Shown piece by piece: positions 1 through 11,879 of a DNA stretch of 64,000 nucleotides. Origin of the DNA: Coprinellus micaceus (Eukaryota > Basidiomycota > Agaricomycetes > Agaricales > Psathyrellaceae); NCBI GenBank assembly GCA_951394405.1, contig OX596341.1:930001-994000 (forward strand). The letters are read 5' to 3'. The translations under genes and the position numbers were made by a program. The notes beneath the pieces are model-generated. The model saw only the letters and a program-made list of their open reading frames with translations. It did no database searches and had not been told where the DNA came from. Within the stretch, counting starts at the first letter, position 1. Each line of letters starts with the position of its first letter.

Positions 1-365
1 TGCTTGTGGATCCCGACGCGGCTGAGCCTTGCAAAATAGTGCCAAGAACGATGTGCTTTGCACCCTTGGCGCTTCATCTCCGTGACGCCCATGCTCCTCC
101 TCTCGCCGAACCGCGCCCACACACAGTAAGTAGGTCGGCGCGTGGCGACCCCGCGTCGCCCGTCGCTTGTAATAACACGACTATATTGAATGCCGGATCG
201 TACGATATCCCTGTCGCTACTTGCCCATCTCCGAGCGTCGTGGTTGGATGATCGCAGTCGAGTTACATAAAAGCGACGGGGATATGGACAAATATATGTT
301 CGACGACCAAGTCTACCAGACCTTCCCTTCCTTCCCCCGCCTTTTCTCTACGAAGTTACGAAATT
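1..365. other. Upstream flank of the oxidase gene
   Basis: No gene is supported here. The short open frames present show no recognisable motif. The stretch immediately before 366 is pyrimidine-rich, as is common in fungal promoters. Confidence 0.4.
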
Positions 366-2443
366 ATGCCAGCACGCACTTGGAAGCTCGTGGTTGCCTC
401 CGCTTTGCTTCACAGTTCTCTCGGCCTGGCACGGTACAACGATGTATGCTCACACATCGCGGCTTCCCTGTCGACCTCGAGCGCTCTCCACTTCCCTGGT
501 ACGTGCCTTCGCCTCCAACGGGGACTCTGACCTGATCAATTTCGCGATCCGTCACAGGCAATGACAGCTTTACGAAGCTCAGTTCACATTGGACAAGCTC
601 TAGCGACGAGTCTCCAGCCTGTGTCGTCGAGCCACACACTACAGATGATGTTGCGAAGACAGTACGTTCCAAAGCGCGTCTTCACATCGCTGGCTGGTCA
701 CTGACAGGATCATTCTCCTCTTAGCTCAAGATAGTCGGCAAAACCAGGACCCCGTTCGCTGTAAGCCTGCGACTATCCCCTCGCTTTGTCCGGCAGCTGA
801 CTTTCATTTGCCCTGTATTAGGTCCAGGGCGCGGGCCACGCTACCAGCAGAGGGTTTTCATCAACCGAAGGCGTGCACATCTCTACGCAAGGCTTCACAT
901 CCGTCAAGTTCAACAAGGAGAAGGGGACAGCGACCTTCGGTGCAGGGCAGACTTGGGACAAGGTCTACGAGGCGTTGGAGCCACACGGTGTGAATGTTGC
1001 TGGAGGGCGGGCACCAGGTGTCGGTGTTGGAGGAGTTATCCTTGGTGGAGGTGAGCTCGAAACACGATCTCCGCGGGGATGAAGATTCATGATACCGTCT
1101 ATCTAGGCTATTCATGGCACACCAACCAGTATGGCTTGACCATTGATACAGTTGAGGCTTTCGAGCTCGTGAGGCCCAACGGCGAGGTGGTTGAGGTCAC
1201 TCACGAGTCTGATCCTGAACTGTTCTTTGCGTTGAAGGTGAGATATCCTGCAACGGTCGAGAGGAACGGTGAAACTGATATACGGCTGCACAGGGTGGTG
1301 GAAACAACTTTGTGCGTCGCCTCTATTTGAAATTCGAATTTGTTCTCTGACACGGAGCCTACGTCGTATAGGGTATTGTTACCAGGTTCACTATGAAGAC
1401 GTTCCCCCAAGGAAAAGTCTGGGTATGAACTATCTCCCCTGCTTTCCATTAGATAAACCCTGAACACGTTTGCAGGGAGGGATGATCACCTACGGACATC
1501 CGGATACCTTCGCCGCTGTCACTGCTGCGACCGCCAAGTTCTCTGCTGAGGCTTCCGACCCGAAGGCGTCCCTTCTCAGCACCGTCACATTCTACCAAGG
1601 CATGGTGAGACGTTACTTCAATCATGGGGACTCGGCGGACATTAAGCATTTTGTTATAGCCTCTCATCAACATCCAGCTTTTCTACGATGGACCAGAGCC
1701 TCCCGCCGGGATCTTCGACGACTTCTTGAAGATTGAATCTGCGGCGAGCACCGTCGCAACCCAGACGTTCTCGTCCATGATCAACAGTGTCCCAGCTGGT
1801 GCGTTACATGGAGTCCGGTATGTTGGGCAGCTCCTATTCTCATGTTAAAAAGTGAACTCATCATGTTTGCTCTGTTTAGCGGAGCTTTCCTCGGCTTTGC
1901 CGCTCCAGCATACTCCCTTGAGTTCCTGAGCGCAGTGAACGAACAAGCATTCGTAAGTCGAGCTTCTCGCCGTTTAGATGCTCTCTGGGTGCACCTCATT
2001 GACACGGCTTTCAGACCAAGGGCGCCGAGTTCACCAACAGCTCTCTCGTCTTCATGACCCTCGTCAGCGAGCCCTTCCTCCAAGATATTCTTTCCCATAA
2101 CAAGCACGACACAGCATATCCTTTCAACCGCGCCGAGATGTATACTCCATTCAATATCTTCGTTGCGTGGGCCGACCCGGGCAAAGACGAGTGGTACAAG
2201 CAGGAGGTCGAGAAAATCCGCGACGTATTGCAGGCGAAGCTTCTTGAAGAAGGGTATGAAGGTGTGACTTCTGCGCCCGTGTACTCGAACTATGCTTTGT
2301 GTGATGCCCCAGTGGAGAAGCTCTATGGAAGCAACTTGCCTAAGTTGCAGGAGATCAAGCGCAAGGTGGACCCAGAGGATGTCATGGGTCTCGCTGGTGG
2401 ATTCAAAATCACGCCCAAGGCGACGATTCGAGATGAGTTGTAG
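366..2443 (+). CDS. Secreted FAD-linked (BBE/VAO-type) oxidoreductase
   Basis: Probably an extracellular flavin-dependent oxidase of the PCMH-type FAD-binding (vanillyl-alcohol oxidase/berberine bridge) superfamily; the substrate is unknown. The ATG at 366 opens a hydrophobic signal peptide (MPARTWKLVVASALLHSSLG). About 10 introns of 50-75 bp are needed, and the joined frame is continuous to the TAG at 2441-2443, about 485 residues. Visible family landmarks in order are PACVVEPHTTDDVAK, GAGHATSRGFSS (the His sits where many relatives bind FAD covalently), TFGAGQTWDKVYEALEPHGV, GVGVGGVILGGGYSW, NQYGLTIDTVEAFELV, GGGNNFGIVTRF and LFYDGPEPPAGIFDDFL. The C-terminal half carries the substrate-binding/BBE-like segment ending NLPKLQEIKRKVDPEDVMGL. 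The Cys used for a second covalent FAD bond in berberine bridge enzymes is not evident after GGGYSW. It lies 1.4 kb from the first receptor and is probably a flanking gene rather than part of the mating system. The exact splice sites of the two shortest exons (12 and 6 codons) are the least certain part. Confidence 0.85.
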
Positions 2444-3818
2444 TCCTTGGGTTCAGAACTCCCCCGATTCCCATTTCCCTTGCATATTTATATAATTACG
2501 ACTCCTAGATGTATCAGAGATGCAATGAAATCGCGTTTTCCAGCTTGGGCTCATGAGCTTGCCACGGCTTGTATCCGCTGTGTCGGCGATTTAGCGCCCA
2601 TGATCATTTGGGGAGGACTCCGGTTGCGTTGATCCGTTGCGCGGGAAGATTGCACCAAATGTGTCGACGGTCTGGTCCCAGTTGACGCAGGAGCGTCATT
2701 TTCCTTCTGCCTTCGACCACCATCTTCTCCGATACCCTCCCTCCAAACCACCCTCTCTTGTCTATTCGAGATGAAGTCTCATATCTGCCCTTGAATGCCA
2801 TGTCCTTCGGGTAAAACCTAATCCAGCGGGAGAAGGGCAAAACGAACCCAGCGAGGTGCCCTGGCTCTCAGCAACTCTATATCCAGACAAGGAACGAGCT
2901 AAAAGGGACTTCAAGCCCTGAGCCTAGAGCCCCTTCTCAGGGTTAGGCGACGTCGAGCTCCGATGATGACGTTTTTCAAGTCGTCGTGCATACCCCGCCT
3001 TGTCCCAACTCCTTGTTGCTCGTCGCCCACGACGGTGATGAATGGACGTCCGCCTTTATGGTTGGAGACTTGGCGGCGGCGGCTGCGCGCTCACTTGTAC
3101 AAGGTTGGGAAGATAGCCGCCCAGTACGATGCCAGAGAATGGAGAGCTGGTACGTAGAGTCTATTTCTCCCCAATTACTCCGTGTCGAGGCTCGCGAATA
3201 GGCTTCTCTGTTTCCCAGAGCTGCTTCATTTCGTGCCTTTTCGACTCGGATTCCCATCCCCTTCGTCCGAGTACCTCAGGGACTTCCAGAGGGTGTTCGA
3301 CCAGACCGCACTTGAACCGCGTATTTGCGATCACAAGGTGGGCCACTCGAAATGGGTTGGGCTTTACGTTCACCTTTTTTGGACACGCCGCCGCCATTTC
3401 GGAATTCCCCAGATGCCCTTCCCCTTGTGACAAACACAACATCGTGCTCTATCCTGCTGCTTCGTTAAAGCCACAGGTTATCGAAACTACAAGCTTCTTG
3501 ACCCAAAGGCTCCGCTCCACGACATGTCCTTGTTTCGCAAGAGGCATCCCACTTGTAGCGGACGCAGCTAGCGGGCTAGCTGTCTGCGAGCCTTTGAGCG
3601 ACGCTGACTCTTGCCACAGTTCTCTAAATTTGGTTATGATTTGTGCATCCTTGTTTCGCGCTTCTCATATAGGCATTGGGATGCCGCCGGAATATCCCCC
3701 GCTTTACCCTCTTATTTTCCTTCGTTTTCTTCTCTCCGTCTCTCTTATATTAATTGGGCTCTCGTCCCTTTGATCAGCAGCGCCGACCACTCTCTGGCGC
3801 TCCAGCCCCTCATTCACC
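2444..3818. other. Intergenic, oxidase to receptor R1
   Basis: No coding region is supported. Open frames on both strands lack introns in phase, domains or a CaaX end. The last 150 bp before 3819 are CT-rich and probably contain the R1 promoter. Confidence 0.5.
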
Positions 3819-5863
3819 ATGGCTGCTGTGCTGATCACGATTTCCTTCATTTGCGCCGTCCTGCTCGCCGCCTTCATCCCAGTGAAGCGTGTCTACACTG
3901 ATATCCCCACCTTGGCGCTCATTCTCTGGCTTGCATTGGCCAACGTGCTCCATGGAATCAACAATTCGCTTTTCGCGAACACGGTCGCCGTGAAATCCTT
4001 TGTCTGGTGCGATATTTGTAAGTCTTCCCGCGTCCTCCGGATCTTGGTCGAGCGCTTACCCTCGATCAGCGACCAAGTTCCTCCTGGCCGTCAACGTCGC
4101 AGTTCCTGGAGCGCTCTTATGCATTGGAAGACGTCTCGAACTCGTGTCTTCGTCAAGAAAAATCGTAGAGAGCAAGGTGATCAAAAGGAATATGATGATT
4201 TTTGAGATCCTGTGTTGCTTTGTCTTCCCAGTGATCTACATGGTTCTTCGTAAGTTCCCTTCCGGTCCCCTTTCAAATAAAGCCATAATCTGTCGGTAGA
4301 TCTCCTCGCTCAACATCATCGCTTCGATATCATCGAGGACTTTGGTTGCTTTGCCGCTGTGCATCCTTCAACGCCCGGTCTCATCTTGGTTTGGGTGCTT
4401 CCTCTGGCCATCGGAGCAGGCTCCCTTCTTCTGTCCGGTACGTTTCTCTTCGCCACCCGATGTCGAAACAGATAGTGACCTCGTCTCAGGGCTTGCCGTC
4501 CAGCACTCGCTCCGGGTCACCGGCTCAGCATTCTCGACGCACCTCGAACCGCGCACGACCATGTCTTCTTCTCACTTCACCCGGCGTGTCATTACCTCGA
4601 CTGTCATGGCATGTATCTCTGTCATCACTTCGCTGTTCGGGGTTTTCACAGTCCCGGCTCTTATCCCCTGGAAATCATGGGAATGGGCTCACGCCAGGAT
4701 GGGGGAAGCTGTCGTCTTGGCGAAGGAGGAGATTGGGAGCACGCGGATGAGGTGGTGGAGCATCTTGGCCATATCCGTTGCCTATATCTTGCTCTCATAC
4801 GGACTTGGGGAGGAGGCGAGGGATATGTACAAGTGGATTGGGGCGACGTTCTCGAAGAGGGACAGGTTCGTTGGTTGGATCAAAAGCCTATTGTGAGTAC
4901 ACCCCAGTTCCTCGCCGCGTGGACCCGTTTCTCACAATACGTCTCCTTCGTAGTGCTAACCGCCCAAGGCTTCCCCGTCACGTCTCCCGGGGACCCGCGC
5001 TCAACTCACAGCAGTCGCTACCGCACATGGTCGAGCTTAAGTCAGGCTGGGATGATATGGTTGACTTCAAGCCATCGGCCAAGCCAACGTGGTCGAAGGC
5101 TTCGAAATCCTCGAGGTCGAACGCTTCCTCTTCTCCTCCGTCCACCCCCTCCTCCAGTCGAAGCCCGAGCGCGGCTTCATTCCGAAACGAACGACCCACG
5201 GCCAATGTTCCCATGACCAACGAAGATCGCGCCTTCATGGATTCCACCCTCTCATACCTCGGCTCGCCCACCGCTCAAACCCTCGGAATCACTTCTCCCC
5301 CTCGACCTTTCCCTCTCGAGAAGCTCACGTCGCCGCCTTCCCTCGCGGTCCCCTCCCCCGTCGCCAGCCATCTGCCAACCCGCAAGGGCCTCCGACCGCT
5401 TTCTCTCGTTATTGCCGACCCCGTTCTGCCGCAAGACACCCCCGAGTTCATCTTCCCCGTTGCCGTCCGGTCTCCTTCGCCCAGGAACCCTGCTCCAGCG
5501 GGTATCTCCGCGGTCATCCAAGCTGACTGGCCCGTCCCCCCAGAGACGCCTTCCCCTGTTCCGAGCCACTACTCGAGGCACAGCTCGAGGTCGCCCGATC
5601 GTCTTTCGCCCACCCTCTCGAGGGAGAGCCCGGTGGTGTCCCCAAACTCGGCGACGGCGCTGTACGCGCATGGACGGCCGTTTGAGGCGTCGTATGGTGG
5701 CTATGGGATGCCTCAGAGACCAGTTTCTCCACCTATGCGAGGCCCGTCGTTGAAGCAGAGTCTGCAAAGCTTGAGGGAGAGTTGGGATAAGGGAAGGGGG
5801 AAGCATTCGTCGACCCAGTCGAGCGATGGAATCTTTATGACTGTCGTTCAGGAAACAGTTTAA
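3819..5863 (+). CDS. STE3-like pheromone receptor R1 (divergent)
   Basis: Seven-transmembrane GPCR of the fungal STE3 class, expected in the plasma membrane. Five exons (3819-4017, 4070-4249, 4300-4437, 4490-4892, 4954-5863) join without frame error to 609 residues. Family signs are SFVWCDIS with a phase-1 intron, LLCIGRRLEL, MMIFEILCCFVFPVIYMVL, the loop motif HHRFDIIEDFGC, and a last helix followed by SYGLGEEARDMYKW. A Ser/Pro-rich cytoplasmic tail of about 300 residues follows. It is the most divergent receptor here. The usual N-terminal proline-tryptophan-histidine segment is replaced by PVKRVYTDI, and the loop before the last helix lacks the familiar FSRV/P pattern. The tail ends SSDGIFMTVVQ, resembling the tails of R5 and R6. 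No pheromone gene was found near it, so it may be a non-mating receptor-like protein. Identity as an STE3 family member is firm; its role is inferred. Confidence 0.88.
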
Positions 5864-7432
5864 ATTCCTGCTTCTCGGACATCGTTCGTCACTTGGGCAT
5901 TCGTCACGACCTCTATCTCTATCTATTCCTCTCATGGCCGGTGGATGGAGGACTTCGACTTTCATCCTCCATCCCTTCGTTTTTTATTTGGTTCTGGTTC
6001 AACCGACTCTCGATTCATGATTAACGTACCTACCTTATCAACTCTCTGAGTTTTGAATTCGTACCCACCCGTGTAGCATAGACAGCATTGTCACCCCACC
6101 CCCACAGCACCACTTCCGTTCTTTCGCATTTTCTTTTACCCATGTAGCATAGGTTTCCTCATTCTGGTTCTCCTTCCTGTAGCCTAGCTTCACTCTCGAA
6201 TGACTGGCCGACTGACTATGCGGATCTTGTATGATCATACGGTCGTAGATACCTCTTCACCATGTATCCTTAAACTTCCAATATCAAGTTGATTATGCAA
6301 CTACCGCCTGTTGGCTCCTTTGGCACCCTTTCTTTATCCCTTCCCTGCCCTAGAGCAAGGAGAAGGGGTCCAAAAAATACACCGGACATGAGGTCATCGG
6401 GCGCTTCCGGGGATTTCCCACACTATTGTCTTCGCTCCCAATTGTTCTCCGCACTGCACAGACTTTAACAAAAAGACTGGGAGCCATACATATAGCGACG
6501 GGTTCAGTCGTTCACCTGTATTCGTTTCTTCCTTCCCCCCCTCACCATCTCTCACTCTAGAAACGCTGAAAGCCGCAACGATGTCGCTGGAAACCTGCAG
6601 GAATGGTGGAGATGGGGGATCCGAGTTGGGATGACGTGATGACGAGATGGGAGCCTCGTTTTCTGGTGAACAAGGTTGTTCAGACATTTTAGGTGTGTTC
6701 GTTTGTCCCTCTGGGATTTGCGCGGGCTGATAGAGAGTATAAGGTTGCGATATCAGGCATTCGATGACGACTTTGAGAGCGCGCGGAGGGAACCTTGTTC
6801 TCTGGTATTTCGATACCGACGGCTGGGATCCCGGTGAGTAGCACCTCGTGGAATCTTCTCCCAAACTTTGTATTCAAGATATCGTTTGACTTCCCAAGCC
6901 CAGCCTGTTGCGGACTGAATTCCGGGGCCTCGTGTGGTCCCATACGCCCCATCGACATCCTTCAAACCGATTTGGGGCGATCCCATCCAGGGTTTTCTCG
7001 CCCAAGCCAACTTCGCCGAATCTTATCGCTTTCGATAAGCTATTATGGGCTTGCGTTTTCTCATGGCGGCCTTGCCGGGGTAGCGCTGGAAGACGGATTC
7101 GGTGGAGGAACAAGCTCACATCCAAATCCGGACGGGCTTGTGATCCTTCCTTTTTGGGAACAGACAAACTCGCCTCCATAAACGGTTGTGGGCTTCACCA
7201 TCTACGGGAAGAAGGGACGGGTTGAGGACAAGGGGATTTCCTGAAAGTGTACAAGCAGGAGATGTTGGTGAGGACGGCTCTTAAAACCTGGTGTTGGTGG
7301 CGATTTGTTTCGCTCACCGCCTCCAGCAGTTCTCTGCCTGCTTGCACTCTCGAGTTGGGTCTCCTCGTCGTGCGCTAAACACCCTCCACTACCTTCCCTT
7401 CTTCCATCCCCTCCGGCGCGCTCTCCTTCAAG
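5864..7432. other. Intergenic, R1 to R2
   Basis: Nothing recognisable in 1.57 kb. The sequence directly upstream of 7433 is pyrimidine-rich and is the likely R2 promoter. No CaaX-ended small frame was found, so no pheromone gene is assigned to this interval. Confidence 0.45.
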
Positions 7433-8842
7433 ATGTCTACCGCCCCAGGCCCCATCCCCAACCCGGTCTTTTCGACCTTCGCCTTCTTGGGTTTCCTGGC
7501 CTGTGCCATCCCATTCCCCTGGCATCTTGAGGCTTGGAATACGGGCACTTGCCTGTACATGTTCTGGGCTGGCCTTGGCTGCCTCAACATGTTCGTTAAC
7601 TCCATTGTATGGAATGGCAACGCCATTAACTGGGCGCCCGTCTGGTGCGACATTTGTACGTGTTCCTCTGCCTTTAGCGCTCATGACACTGGCTCATGAC
7701 ATTCGATAGCCTCTCGCATTATCTTGGGGGTCAACTTCGGTATTCCTGCCGCCTCCCTCTGCATCAATCGTCGTCTCTACCGCATCGCCAGCGTTCAGGC
7801 CGTCACCGTCTCTCGCGCTGAGAAGCGCAGGGCTGTTATGGTCGACCTTGCGATCGGCTTGGCCTACCCTTGCTTGATGATTGCCTTGCAATACATCGTC
7901 CAGGGTCACCGCTTCAACATCTTTGAAGACATCGGATGCTTCCCCTTCACCTACAACACCCCTCCCGCCTTCGTCCTCGTCCACGTCCAGCCCCTCCTTG
8001 TCGGAATCATCTCCTTCATCTACTGCGTCCTCAGCATCAGGCTGTTCTACAAGAGGCACGCTCAGTTCAATGAGTTCCTCTCATCCCACAAGAACCTGAA
8101 CACCAGCCGCTACATCCGCCTAATGCTGCTCGCCGGTATCGAGATGATCGCCACCATCCCACTCGGCTCCTGGGTCCTTGCCAACAATGTCAAAGCCGGC
8201 ATTGCGCCCTGGCTCGGCTGGAACGACACCCACTACGGTTTCTCCCGCGTTGACCAGTTCCCCGCCATGTTCTGGCGTCGTGTTCCTGGGAACGCCGCCG
8301 GCCTTGAGTTCACCCGCTGGATCCCCGTCATCTGCGCTTTCGTGTTCTTTGGTTTCTTCGGTTTCGCCGACGAGGCCAGGAAGAACTACCGCTCTGCCGC
8401 AGAGACCGTCGCCAAGAAGATGGGCTATTCTACCTTCACCCTCACCGGTTCCCGCACAGCCTCATCGAGTACCAGCACTGTCGATGGTGGTATGTCGCGC
8501 TCGGGCATGTCGTCGTCTGGCAAGATCAAGCCTGTGGCCCCCGTGTTCATCCACACCGACATGCTCACCCGCCCTCGCTCCTTCGCCTCGCTCACCGACG
8601 TCTCCGTGTCCTTCAACGACGCTGGCGGACTGCTCGATGAGAAGGAGAAGGGATCGTTCTCACCTGACGCCTCCATCGGTGCTCTCACTATGGCCGAGAT
8701 CAACGGTGTGGCAGCGGACTACAACAGCGACGCTGTCTCTTCGGTGCCTTCCTCCGGCCCTTCGAGCCCCACGTCCTCACCCAGCCTCTCGAGGCAACCG
8801 TCGAGGAACTCGATCCACATCTCCGAACGCTCGCCCGTCTAA
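7433..8842 (+). CDS. STE3-like pheromone receptor R2 (single intron)
   Basis: Seven-transmembrane STE3-class receptor of 451 residues. The ATG at 7433 is followed by PNPVFSTFAFLGFLACAIPF, then PWHLEAWNTGTC, NMFVNSIVWNGN and APVWCDIS. The only intron is 7656-7709, at the position shared by all receptors in this window. Everything from TM3 to the tail is one exon: SLCINRRLYRI, the loop YIVQGHRFNIFEDIGCF, TSRYIRLMLLAGIEM, WNDTHYGFSRVDQFP, and FGFFGFADEARKNY at the end of TM7. The cytoplasmic tail is about 150 residues, rich in Ser/Thr, and ends ISERSPV. Sequence motifs place it with R4 and R5, but it lacks their four downstream introns. No pheromone gene was found in its immediate flanks. Either a mating receptor or one of the non-mating paralogues often found beside basidiomycete B loci. 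Confidence 0.93.
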
Positions 8843-9680
8843 GCTGTCACCACCCGCCGCCGCCGCCGCCGTACCCACCAACTCCTCTCCGTTCCTTCCA
8901 TCATTCATTTCTTGGTTATCAGGTTTCAAAATCACGCAACATTCAGCACTTCACCATCTGCATACCCCCTTTTCGCGTTTTGCGCCCACTGTATCATCTT
9001 GTGTCCCTCTGTCTCATCACCACCACCACTGTAGCAATAGTATTTCTCCTCTCCCGGATTCCTATCCTTATATTACTAGCTTATGACCTATACCGGATGC
9101 CTTTTTCGTATCCTCTCCACCACGATGTACCACTTAGATTGGACAACCCAATACCGCTTAATGGTAGGCGGTCAAAATTATAAATTTTACAACTATACCT
9201 CGAGTGACTTGAGTGCCCGCCAGCCGAATGCAAGATTTCCTTGAAGCATTTCGTATGTACCTAGTACTTCTCCAATGAAGGGCTAATGATCTTGCCCAGC
9301 TCTCGCTCTTCTGGATATCATGAGGGAGAGTGCATCTCACCGCGCGGGCAGCGAGGGAATGGGGTGAAGGGTGGGCTACGTAAGGCCTCCGCCACTGTGC
9401 TCTCAGACGATGGGCCAAGTCAGGGATGTACGACAACCCCCCGTGTTGCAAAGAAAGATGGGGAAGTGCGTCGAGAGGTACTTCAGAGGAAATTTCGAAA
9501 CGATGTGGGGAATGTCAATGTCAGTGGGTGCCCATATCCGCGGACCACCCACAGAGCTGCCTGATGATTACTTTGCTTAGGAAGGGGGTGTCGGAACGAG
9601 TATGGAGAGCGTGCACGGAGTACCCACAGGGATTACTACCCCATACATGTACATGAATGATGATAGCGGTCGCTGTCGGA
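8843..9680. other. Intergenic, convergent 3' ends of R2 and NACHT1
   Basis: Contains the presumed 3' UTRs of two convergent genes. No coding or structural RNA feature is supported. If NACHT1 uses the donor-like GTAAGTAG overlapping its proposed stop, another small exon could lie here. Confidence 0.4.
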
Positions 9681-11879
9681 CTACTTACAGATTGTGCAGG
9701 TATAACTTGATGAGCGAGGGGACATAGGCTTAATCTTCGTCTCCAGCAGCCACGTTTGAACATTTGCCCGTCCCTCTTGGGAAGACGTCAAGGCTCCTTC
9801 TAATTCATGGACGCAATATCCCAGTGCTTTGAGCTCCGCGAGTATCCCGTGGGTCCAATGCTGGCAAGCAGCGTTGCACGCACCATTCCGACACTGAGAA
9901 GATTCAGACGATTGTTAGCGAACGTTCCAGAACATAGGGAGGCGTGGATAAACAGCCTGAGGCTTACAGAGTATTTGTGCAGGTCCACGAGGAACGGGAA
10001 AAGCGCCCTGCGGAACCTCAGGTCGACCGGTTGAGGCCCGGCCAGTCGAGCGTGCTGAGGGCTCCCCATGAGTATGGTTCGAGTCCACCAAGCGACGTCG
10101 CAAGAAGCCAAGCCCTCAATCGATGAAGGGCCGATAAAATGCATGAAGTGTCGTGCTGCCATGCCGAAGCTTCGCAGGAGCCGTTTCCACTCGTCTTGGG
10201 AGCAGGGGACGACGGGTCCTCGGTCTTAATGATAATCAGCATTCGGCGCGAAGAACCTTGATAATGTACTCACTTCTGAGCAAAGCGATGAATTTGTCCG
10301 CAATGTACAAGTGCAGGGCCGTCTTTTCGATATAGAGGCCTTCACACCGCGCTGGGTCGGATAGGAAGTCGAGTAAGGACTTGTGGTAGACCTTGAAGTG
10401 AGGCGTCGAATCGTCGGTGATGGATATGAGGGAAGCCAAGTTGTTCAGGATGTAATTGGCTTCTCCTTCGGAACTCTCGAGGAGGTGCTTCCAAATGAAC
10501 GCCGGTCTCGCCAGTTGTACCGCTTCGGAGGGCTCAGAGATCGCACGTATCCACTTGATGGCTAGATGGGGGCGAGGGCTCGACTTGATGATATGCGTAT
10601 ATAGGGAATCCAACGGCCGAAATGGGTTCTTCCCAGCATCTTCTGATAGCTGCATGCTCAGGACCCTCTCCAACTGCGCTTGCGGAAGGTCGGAACCATC
10701 GACAATGAACCGAATGATAGTCGCGGCGAAGATAAAGTTCCCCGAAGCTCTATCAACAATCCACTTGATCGCCCTCTGCGGTGGCCACGACGCAGACAGG
10801 CCGTACCAACGCCGAACTTCCGCAAACTTGGCTTTGAGATACAGTTCGATATCGGAGTCTGGATCGTACTTGAAGTCGAGGAAAACCTTCGCGGTAAGGT
10901 GCTTCGGGACACGGGTGACGAGGGCCTCGTCGATGACGCGCTCGGGGCGACTGAAGATGAGGATGAGGAAGGGGAAGGCAGGGTCAAGGGCAAGGGAGGT
11001 GAGGGTGGAGAGGATTTCGGCTTGGTCGTCTTCATGGGTACGGCGCGTATCTTGTCGGGAGGGGTCATGATACTGGTCGGCTTCCACTTCATCTAGACCG
11101 TCGATGATGATGACCTTTGGGAGTGCTGAAGGGTCCCACTGTCCTTGGAGTTCGCGCAGAGGTTGTAGGAGTAGAGCCTGCGCTTGGTCTTTAAGCCGCT
11201 TATGGAAGATCGTTGGGTCATCCTCGACGACAGCCGCGAGGCGGTCGGCATACGCCCGCAGCTCCGGATGACTTGAGGCAATTTGGTACGCGAGGGTTGA
11301 GATCGTGTACTTCTTGGAGCGCCTGCTATCCGAGCCGGAGAAGGACGAGAAGAAGAAGCTCCCTGCGAGAAGCCCGCGCTCCTGGCATGCCTCGGCGACC
11401 GAGCCTGCGATGGCGGTCTTGCCAGTCCCCGCTGGCCCCGTAACCCACATGATCATGTTCGCCCCATCGTCGCGGCCCCCGTGAGTGATCCAGCCCAGGA
11501 TTTCTTCCTGCACAGCGATGCGGGTGTCGGGGTGGCATTTGGGAGCGTCGCAGCGCTCTTCGGAGTTGTGGGCTGCACTAACCGCGATATGGTCTTGGAA
11601 ATCTGGGGGGGATAACTCCCTTCAATACGCGCCGGGGGGGTATAGCAGGCGTGAAGACTTACGATCGAAAAGGCTCTTCGACGACCCTATGACGATGGTT
11701 TGCTTCTGGATCGTGAAGTCATGGGCATTCGAAAAGAATGTAGGTCCAGCGCCGGATGAGCTGGAATGGCCGCCGGTCACCTCGTCCAATGAAGGTTGGC
11801 TTGTGGATGGGGCGCCTTCCGGATCGACCTTCCGGCGCTTAAAGTGGTTCTTGAACCTGTGAAAGATGCCAGGTGTCAT
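9681..11879 (-). CDS. NACHT-type NTPase (NLR-like), NACHT1
   Basis: STAND-class signal NTPase typical of mushroom genomes, where such proteins are thought to act in heterokaryon incompatibility or innate responses. On the minus strand, four exons (11879-11663, 11602-10274, 10224-9968, 9893-9681) join exactly to 671 residues. The N-terminal region has HIAVSAAHNSEERCDAPKC, a conserved pre-NACHT element. Walker A is GPAGTGKTA and Walker B is VIIIDGLDE; the NACHT core then runs on through ILIFSRPERVIDEAL. YHKSLLDFLSDPARC lies in the post-NACHT helical region, and the C-terminal exons contain SCDVAWWTR and CRNGACNAACQHW, a Cys-rich end common in this family. No WD or ankyrin repeats follow. The proposed stop at 9681-9683 overlaps a good donor (TGTAAGTAG), so the C-terminus may be longer. 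It sits between receptors R2 and R3 without obvious functional link. Confidence 0.88.

Noticed and set aside
2292..2495. Small frame ending CIFI, resembling a CaaX pheromone end
   Set aside because: It overlaps the last exon of the FAD oxidase in another frame, lacks the acidic precursor character, and has no TATA box at the usual distance.
5252..5965. 237-codon minus-strand open frame
   Set aside because: Arg/Gly-rich mirror of the Ser/Pro-rich R1 tail; a compositional shadow.
8178..9086. 302-codon plus-strand open frame
   Set aside because: Alternative frame of R2's last exon, rich in Ser/Pro with no motif. R2 is the real product.
10060..10100. GGTTCGAGTCC, a tRNA T-arm-like string
   Set aside because: It lies within NACHT1 exon 3, and no cloverleaf can be drawn around it. 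No tRNA or rRNA was found in the window.
10456..11096. Plus-strand frames over NACHT1
   Set aside because: Antisense shadows of a gene whose exons sum exactly to 671 codons with clear Walker motifs.
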